Of a stretch of DNA of 64,000 nt, positions 57,301 to 64,000 are shown piece after piece (within the stretch, counting starts at the first letter, position 1; each line of letters begins with the position of its first letter). The position numbers were made by a program, and so were the translations under genes. This DNA comes from Phyllosticta citriasiana (taxonomy: Eukaryota > Ascomycota > Dothideomycetes > Botryosphaeriales > Phyllostictaceae). Under the pieces are notes generated by a model. It ran no database searches. It was not told the DNA's origin and worked only from the letters and a program-made list of their open reading frames with translations. The DNA lies in the NCBI GenBank assembly GCA_038021145.1, contig JBBPHT010000008.1, forward strand, positions 1,798,001-1,862,000, written 5' to 3'.

Positions 57301-58046
57301 AGGTTGCATCTTCTTCATCGCCCTTGGAATCTTGCACGCCATCGCCTTGCTCTTGAACGTCTTGATCTTTTGCGTCTTCAGCACTTGGTTCCTCCGCGGC
57401 TCTTGGTTCTTGGTCAGTTGGGTGGTTTTGATCTTCCGTAGGTCCCTGATCCTCGCCATCCTGCCACACGTTAGCAAGTGGAGCCGAAAGGACGGATGCA
57501 GCATACTTGAAGCGACGTTTGCTCTGCTGCGCCCGGTGCATTATGCACATTGCCGTCGCTCGCTTGATCTGCGTCGTCTGCGCTGCTGCCGTTTTGCTGT
57601 GGTACATCGACTTTTGGGGCCGGGATCGCCTGGTTCGACGCGTCCAACTGCTCTATTGATTGGACCACCGACGGAGCTGTCCCGCCCGGTGTGACGGGAG
57701 TGCCAGGCTTGCCCGAGATACTCAATGACCGCTCCTTGTCCCTCTTCTTCTCCTCAGACTTCAGGTATGCCTTGACAGTGAGGCGCAGGTTTTTCTTGGG
57801 CTTGCAATCATCGGCGGAGAGAGGGCTGTGGGAGCAAACAGGGCAGGAATCAGGCAACGACGATTGGCCTGTCAAAGTAAGCGAAGTGGCTCACGCGCGA
57901 GCCTCTAGCCGGCACGTACAATTCTCGCAAATGGATTGGTCGCAGCAGGGTAGGCCGAAGGCGTTGATGACGAGTTTGTTGCAGATTGCGCATCGGAGCT
58001 TGATAGGAATTTCTTCCTGCGTGAGAGAGCTGTTCGTCGGCGTCAT
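54332..58046 (-). CDS. RING-type (C8) zinc finger protein with Gln/Gly-rich middle and RS-like C-terminus
   Basis: Five exons on the minus strand: 58046-57920, 57868-57507, 57460-57121, 57067-55762 and 55715-54332, giving 1172 residues. ATG 58046 starts MTPTNSSLTQEEIPIKLRC. A zinc-binding RING/U-box-like domain uses eight Cys and no His: 19, 22, 34, 35, 40, 43, 51 and 54; the first intron splits Cys43. A Lys-rich helix follows (LRLTVKAYLKSEEKKRDK). The middle is Met/Gly/Gln-rich, with GMGMNGMNMGMG-like runs and RGRGRGFGRGG. The last 460 residues are an SR/RE/RD-rich domain like those of splicing and 3'-end-processing factors, ending LSYKYEDEENDEARARRVE. I infer a nuclear ubiquitin ligase or RNA-processing factor. 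I do not know a yeast orthologue; Mpe1 is a comparison, but its DWNN domain is absent. Confidence 0.8.
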
Positions 58047-58692
58047 TAGCGAATTGAGCAAGCCGGTGGCTATGGAGACTGTGACTACCTAGCGATATCC
58101 ATGGCTTCCTGGCACGAAGTCAAGCTGCGCGTGGCGAGAATCGCGCGTGTAGGGTACGTTACTGAATTCGCGCAGAGGTGTCGCCAGACAGCCAGGCAAT
58201 CGGATGAGGCTCAGCGCATTGAGAGAGTCGGGAGCGAAGCAAGGTGAATGTCGCGAGGAAGAGAATTGGGCCGGGAGGCGGGAAAGAAGGGTGCTGGGCA
58301 GGAACGCGCCACCCTGTTGTCTCGTCTTGCAGTTGATCGGGTTTGTCGACGGTGATGCCAGAGTAGAGTAAGGTCGGTGGTGCGCCAGGTCGGAGCTGCA
58401 GATTTCTGGATCACGTTTCTCAGGCCCCAGCGCCAACACGTGACTGGTTAACCTCACCTCCTCCCATGCCCAACCACCACCTCGCCTTTTCTCCCCTACT
58501 CGTTTGCGATCATAGATTCATTCCGGTCAACAAAAAGAGCCCAGTCTAGACCTTACGGAAGCCGGCTTTCAAATTCCTTCGTTTCATTCTGGTGGCCTAC
58601 CAGAGCCATAAACGTTGATCCGTCGTGCGCTTCTTTCGACTTCAACTCTTGGTTGAATCGCTCTTCTTTTGATATCCTCCCATGTCCACGCA
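58047..58692. promoter_or_regulatory. Divergent promoter region, RING gene and hydrolase
   Basis: 646 bases between two head-to-head start codons. The hydrolase side is pyrimidine-rich. No clear core motif is seen. Confidence 0.5.
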
Positions 58693-59972
58693 ATGATTCT
58701 CAGTCAAATTTCTTATCTAGACTGCATTGTGTTTCTGATATTTCTCGCGCCCCAACTTCTGCTCAAGGTTGGGATTTTCGACCTTGCTGCCTGGCTTTTG
58801 CCGGCCATTCCACACCTGGGTACTTCACGCCCCAACCCAATCAAGACTCTCGAGGTATTAATTGACGACAGCTATTCTTGTGCCGTACCAATTTTTTCAC
58901 GAGCGGTATTTGACGCCGTTCAAGTCCAGATCTCCCTTTGTCCAGAGAGCCACTCCATTCCAGGATTTCGTCATACGATATGTCCGATATGCTTTTGCTC
59001 TCATGCCTGCACCCATTGGCAGAGTATTCTTCTCAAAGCCGGTATCTCTACCGTTTCTGAGATGGCGAATGCTGAGGCATGGCTACTTGCGCTCGCCCAT
59101 TGCATGGCGTGAAGTAAATGAAAAGCGATTTTCGGGCGTTTGGTTGACCGTCAACGACAACGTCGAGCCTGACGTTGCAATCTTCTATCTCCATGGTAAT
59201 CTTCTTACATAGAGCCACAAAATGAGGCTGACATCTTGCAGGAGGCGGCTTTGCCATGGGGTCGAGCTACTTTTACATGGAATTCCTTTTGGCATGGGTG
59301 GCGTTACTCAAAGAAGCAGGTTTCAAGAATCCGGCGCTGTTTGCTCTGGAGTACACACTAGTTCCGGACGCAGTTTATCCCACACAGATTCAAGAAGCGT
59401 TCGCTGGCTATGAACACGTCCTTTCCGTCGTTAAGAATCCATCTCGGATTTGTGTTGGCGGGGATTCTGCTGGCGGGACCCTGATCTTGAGCTTTTTGCT
59501 CTATCTGGCGGACCATCCTCAACACCAAAACCGAATGCCAGGCCTAGCCACTCTGATATCTCCTTGGGTCACGCTCGTGTCGGAGAAGGACCGCAACACC
59601 AGCAGCGACTACCTGAATGCCGAAACTCTTCACCTCTATGGTCGACAATACGCGGGCACAAAAATCTCAATAGACGACCCGATGGTGTCCCCAGGAAAAG
59701 AAAAGGATTCTCGACGATGGCTGAGAGCAACCCCAGTGCATGGCTGGGTGATTTTGTTCGGCAAGGAAGAGGTCCTTGGCCCTGAAATTCGAGACTTGAT
59801 TGCACTTCTAAGCAGCGCTAATGCACGCGTAAAGGTGCACGAAGAGCAAGGCTCCATACACGCTTGGCCAGTGGCTGCATTGTATTTGGGCGAAAATCGG
59901 GAAGAGCGCTTGAAAGGCTTGCGTGACGTTGTTGGTGCTGTGAGACAGAGGCTTTGCCAAGTGCTGGAGTGA
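58693..59972 (+). CDS. Membrane-anchored alpha/beta hydrolase (HSL/steryl-acetyl-hydrolase-like)
   Basis: Three exons, 58693-58819, 58872-59195 and 59242-59972, encode 393 residues. Both introns are short (52 and 46 bases). The first 40 residues form a signal anchor (CIVFLIFLAPQLLL). The oxyanion-hole motif HGGGF is at 150-154 and the nucleophile elbow GDSAGG has Ser226. The charge relay is probably completed by Glu326 or Glu327 and His357 (SIHAW). The second intron splits the first Gly of HGGG. The layout matches fungal lipase/esterases of the hormone-sensitive-lipase type, including Say1, the yeast ER steryl deacetylase that exports sterols. The substrate cannot be fixed from sequence. Confidence 0.85.
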
Positions 59973-60034
59973 GCACCAGTACGAGAAGCGAATAATTTAG
60001 CGACATTCCCGAAATTTGAAGGTTGACTGCTTTG

Positions 60035-61309
60035 ATGTGGTACCGCAAATCTGTCAGCCTCCCACAGATCTTTTCGTTCGCCTTGCCTGAAGCATTGGCA
60101 GGCGGTCGCAGGCAGTCCTCTTCAGCCAACACGACTTTCGTTCTGCTCGCGCCGCTTATTTCTCCACATCCTCCAGCGCATCTGTCTGCGCATCGCGTCC
60201 CGTCTTGTCGCCAGCGAGAGATCACGCGCCTCCAACACACTCACAACACACTCACGACACAGCAATCCCGGCTCATTGCCCCACATTCTGCTCCGACGGC
60301 TACTTCGAATGCCTCTGACCACGTTGACACGTATGGTATTCTGCAGCAATTCCAGGTCGGAAACGTCGACATTGCCACCTTTCTGGACGAAAACTTCAAG
60401 CCTCGCGAGCCGCCAAACCCTTCCAACCCCACCTGGTACCTTCGCGTAGCACAGCCTGATACGCGCATTCTCGAGCCACGTGAGTACCCTGAGGGTATTC
60501 TTGGGAACATTCTTGACCTAGTCCGACGAGCTGGTGACGTCGACGCGGCGAAGACGGCTCTGAGAGCTGCCATCGAGACACGCAAGCGAGGAAAAGTCCA
60601 AGCTGCCCTGGTCAGGCAAGTCCTTCTCCGGGATCTGAAAGCGGCGATCAAAATGGTCGGCCCAGTGGCTCCAAGCGGCGGCAACAGTGGTGGTCGCAAG
60701 CGGGCGGCCGAGTCACCTGCTCAAGGAGGCGCACGTCCAGCAAAGAAGAAGGTTGCCGACAAGTCGACCTCCAACGGTAAAGCAAGTTCCAAGGCCAACG
60801 CTGGCGAAGTGGGAGGCTCCAAACAGAAGCAGCGCGACAGTCCTCACACCATCATCACCCATCTGAAGGACGTTCCCCAACCTCTGCGCGAGACGTTGAA
60901 AACTTTGGCCAACTTCAAGAAGGGTGCCAAAGCTCCCAGCCCCGACCTCGCACACGTTTTCCACGGCCAGCAAAGTGACTCTGAGCTCTATCGCTTGTTC
61001 ACGCAGGCCTTCATCTGTTACGACGTGTCGGCATACGACGGCGATAAAACTGACTTCTACCTGCGGTTGCAAGGTCACGCCTACAAGCACTACCTGTTCA
61101 GACATATTGCTGACCAGACCATTGAAAATTGGTAGGTCGAATGCGGCGCAAATTTTACAGAAAATGCGGCAATTATCCTTCAAAGCGAGGATCTGGAAAA
61201 AGAGGCCGGACTTGTTCTGCACGAGAATATCAGGAAGATTTTCGAAACTCTGCTGCCGTGTTGTCCTGCTGAGCAGCCGCCTGAGTCTAATGATGAAGAA
61301 ACTGGATGA
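60035..61309 (+). CDS. Uncharacterised paralogue family member P4
   Basis: Two exons, 60035-61131 and 61186-61309, give 406 residues. I do not recognise the family. The shared motif is at 108-124 (VGNVDIATFLDENFKPR), followed by RILEPREYPEGIL and a basic segment (RKRAAESP, then RPAKKK) like the one in P1. The phase-2 intron (54 bases, GTAGGT to TCAAAG) leads to a tail with EAGLVLHENIRKIFE that matches P2 and P5; without it the frame stops at 61135. The start is doubtful. ATG 60035 is the only in-frame one, lies 63 bases after the hydrolase stop and adds about 90 low-complexity residues absent from P1-P3. In the other members the motif begins about 17 residues from the start, which would place it near 60309, where an ATG exists in a different frame. 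Confidence 0.65.
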
Positions 61310-62560
61310 GGCTGCATCAAGGCGAGATGACGTGGCATGTTTGTGTCATGCACTGAGTTTACGTCGTCATCGTCAGTTTTGGAGTTACTGATAAGTCACT
61401 CAGCCCCTATACGCCTGTCACGAAGCTTGGATTCAGGGACGCACGATGGAGGCTCCCTTTTCTGGGCCAGCGAGTTTCAGGGCAAGCAAGGCGCTCGGAA
61501 TGGTATGAAGTAGATAGATTATTGGAACCAGATTCACATTTTGAAGCCACACAGACAATTGGGGGGCAAAACCAAACCGTTGGATCAAGAAGCATTTCAA
61601 TTGTTTTCGGTATTTTTTTTTTTTTTTTTTTTGGCATTCCTTTTCCTTCACGACACCATTCGCGCGCTTGACGATCCGGGAATTACATCCACTTTAAAAG
61701 GTCAGTGAAAGTCCAAGTAAATGTGGTATCTTCGACTACGGAGAGGTACATTTGACGCAACATATACTGGCTTACTTGGCAAATGATGGACTCTGTTCAA
61801 GTGATGGTGCTCTCACAAATGATTGACTCTGCAAGAGCAGGTCCGGGGTCCAACTCCCTTACTCGTAAATGTCGGCCGACATCCTTTTTTGCTTTTTGGC
61901 TCTTTGAGCGCCGTGCCGTGCGCTCGCCAAAGCTGGTGGTGCTGATTGGGGTTGAAACTTGTAGCTACTTCTTTTTCCTATGGGTTGCACTTTCTTGAGG
62001 ATAGAAGGACCTCCGTGGTAAACATGGTGTTTGCACCATTAGCAAGGATCTGCCAGAGCCATATGACAAGCGGCTTGAAGAACGTTTGGGAGTTATTGTG
62101 CTGCGTGGTAAGCCGCTGGAATTTCTTCGACAAGGCTGCGTCTTCAGTGGCGTCGCTGGACGCTTGAAAGGCCGACCTTGCCCAATTTTGAAAAGTCCTC
62201 AGACGCCTGATTTGCGTACACGTCGAGGGGGGCCGCATGGATGCTCCTGAGGAGGTTTGAAGGATTCGTCAGAATAGCACAGGCCGTTCACAACCACGTT
62301 GGGGTACTTCCATTCGTTGCCGATAAGAGGGGAGACATGCTGTCTCGAGTAGTCTACCCAGGTATTTATTCCGCAGTACCACCTTTCCAGCACTTCCGAT
62401 ATCTCTTGATCCTTCATCCAATCTTGAGACGTTCTTCTGTTTGCGCTATCCCTTTTTGGCTCGAAGGAAATGAAAAAGCTTCTTTTCAGCCGCACTTGTA
62501 CAATGCTTTCTTTCTCGACGTTGGGTGATGTTGAGCGCCTTGAGATGTCTGGACAGGTGC
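61310..62560. other. Convergent intergenic region between P4 and P5
   Basis: This contains a poly-T tract at 61613-61632 and the second tRNA-like element (about 61761-61890). No protein gene is seen. Confidence 0.5.
61761..61890 (+). ncRNA. tRNA-like element, copy 2
   Basis: An A-box-like TGGCTTACTTGG is at 61768-61779. A hairpin TGCTCT/AGAGCA (61808-61839) precedes GTCCGGGGTCCAACTCCC, a T-arm-like box B, and ACTCG. Then come the palindrome ATGTCGGCCGACAT (61869-61882) and six T (61885-61890). The order of parts, the 73-base distance from A box to GTCC, and most bases from GTCC to the T-run match copy 1. Two palindrome base pairs differ between the copies with both partners changed. The acceptor pairing is poor, so it is not a normal tRNA. 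Confidence 0.4.
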
Positions 62561-64000
62561 TCAGAGGATGACGGACTCGTAAAGCTCCTTCATCTTTGGG
62601 GACAGAACAAGCCCGTGTTCCGCATTCGCATTGTTGCTGCACGAAAAAGAAGAAAGTCAGTACCGAGCCCGCAATGGGAAAGTGATGAGGTGCAAAGTGG
62701 GCGTGGCAAACTTACTAGTCTATCTGCGCCAGGCGCGCGTCCATGTGGTAGCACCACTCAAATTCAGCGCGGTCATGGCACAAGATGCTCTCTTCTGCTT
62801 TCTCATGCGCTGCCTTGTTGCCCCGTTGACGCGATGCGTCGTCCATGTCCTGGCACATCGTGTCCTGGGCGACGGACATGGCCGCCTTCAAGTTTGCCTC
62901 AGAAATCTTGCGCCTAGGCACACCATGCTCCTCTAAGACGGGGCCAAACTTGCTGAGGCGCCGGATCTTGTGGACAAGCCTTGAGGTGTCTTTGAAGGCG
63001 GCTTCGGCGGCTGCGACGTCTTCGGTTGGGACAGAAATGCTCGCAAGGTCAACGCGAGTCTCCGTGACGCCATGGCAAAAGGTGCGGGCACCTGGCCACT
63101 GCCATCCCTCACCCTGGATAAAGTTGCAGACATCGGCGAAGTCGATACGAGGTTCCTCGGGCTCGGGCGGTGGGTCGCGCAAAAACACGGTGACTACCGC
63201 CTGCACACCGGGTTTGTCTTGCGAATCCATCGAAATCAGAGCATCCTCATGGCAGCTGCTCTCGAAATCAGGCATATTTTGGGCTTCCTGAATGTCCGCG
63301 GTATTGTGGTCGTCCACCTGGTTGTCGATGATATCTCCACGAGGGCCTGAATCCTCCACCACGCCTTCCTCTTCCTCGTCTTCAAGACAGCCGTCGCTCT
63401 CCGCATGCATGTCGGCCTCGAATTCGGAGAACCACTCAGTCTCAACGTCGACAAAGCACTCGTGCAGAGAATCTGGCTCATCCAGCGTACCCGTGGTGTA
63501 TTCATGCTCACGATTGTGGTAGCTCTCAGGATGAAACTCTTCCTCCATATCGATAATGACCTCGTTGCCACAGCCGTTGTATTCCTCTGGGCGAATGTTT
63601 GGCATGTTGTGGGCGCCGTTGGTGTCAAAGTCATCCTTATGAGTATTGTAGCTCTCTTCAAGCGTGACTGGATCATCCTGGCCGTCGCCCTCTACCAACT
63701 TCTCATCTTCCTTGGCCTCAGTCTCTTTGGCATTGTTGCTCAGATGATTTTTGCGGAGCGGCGCAACATCTTCGACACGCTCCCGCGCAAGTCGATCGAT
63801 ATGAGCTTGACAGTTTCTGAGAAAACGAGAGACGTCGGCAGCCGTTAGCTCCGCCACCTTCTTGTGGGAATGGTGGCTGTGATGACGCGTGTGGACAACC
63901 ACCCCCAGCTGTCGCTTAACATTGGCATGGTCATCAAGCACGCGTACCATCTTGTCCAGGGCCACAATCAGGGCCTTGTCCCAGCTCTCCAGTGGCATAA
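62561..64000 (-). CDS. Uncharacterised paralogue family member P5, 5' end outside window
   Basis: On the minus strand the window holds the exon 64000-62716 and the last exon 62636-62561, at least 453 residues. The N-terminal motif lies beyond the right edge; the visible part begins at MPLESWDKALIVAL, which aligns with ILPLDQWDHTMIMGL of P3, so ATG 63998 is internal. A long acidic middle (many Glu/Asp, about 130-280) follows. AVVTVFLRD, RVDLASISVP and AAEAAFKD align with P2 and P3, as does RAEFEWCYHMDARLAQI. The phase-2 intron (79 bases) has nearly the same ends as that of P3 (GTAAGTTTGC and GTGCAG), and the 76-base last exon encodes AEHGLVLSPKMKELYES. P3 and P5 look like the most recent duplicates. 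It is partial only because of the window edge. Confidence 0.7.

Noticed and set aside
1..64000. CRISPR arrays, insertion sequences, retroelement or DNA-transposon coding regions, rRNA genes
   Set aside because: No regularly spaced repeats, transposase, reverse transcriptase or integrase motifs, or rRNA segments were seen. The many microsatellites are simple repeats.

Overview
The window is nuclear DNA of a filamentous ascomycete (Pezizomycotina, probably Sordariomycetes or a close relative). The evidence is short GT-AG introns of about 45-130 bases with CTNAC-like branch sites, and recognisable single-copy fungal genes: TTI1, MRH4, BUD4, a mitochondrial BolA, a CLC channel and a Gac1-type PP1 subunit. 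There is no operon logic, and nothing here is viral or bacterial. I found seventeen protein genes; the last runs off the right edge.

Left part (1-9 kb): TTI1 (+), an EBP/EXPERA-domain membrane protein (-) ending 122 bases from it tail to tail, and a glycogen-targeting PP1 subunit (-). From 8.9 to 18.3 kb there is a long stretch with no supportable gene, rich in four- and five-base microsatellites but not AT-rich. At 18.3-19.1 kb a small secreted cysteine-rich polyprotein (-) carries four knottin-like modules, each behind a Kex2-type LEKR site. Another 6 kb without a supportable gene follows.

Middle (25-35 kb): mitochondrial BolA (+), mitochondrial DEAD-box helicase MRH4 (-) with an in-frame 57-base minisatellite, and BUD4 (+), which shares a 573-base divergent promoter region with MRH4.

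37-64 kb: five members of one gene family that I do not recognise (here P1-P5) lie at 37.0, 39.4, 42.8, 60.0 and 62.6 kb. All have an N-terminal motif ending in I/F-K/Q-P-R, and a short C-terminal tail that sits on its own last exon behind a phase-2 intron. P3 has a broken reading frame, P4 has no obvious start codon and P5 is cut by the window edge. Three tRNA-like (Pol III-type) elements lie near these genes. Two of them are homologous and end in a 14-base palindrome that has changed in a compensatory way. A gene for a degenerate HNH-nuclease protein follows P3. The genes between P3 and P4 are otherwise ordinary: a CLC channel, an APC-family permease, a RING/RS-domain protein and a membrane-anchored alpha/beta hydrolase.

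The best candidates for undescribed biology are the P1-P5 family with its associated tRNA-like elements, and the Kex2-processed knottin polyprotein. The functional statements are inferences from motifs read by eye; no database search was possible.
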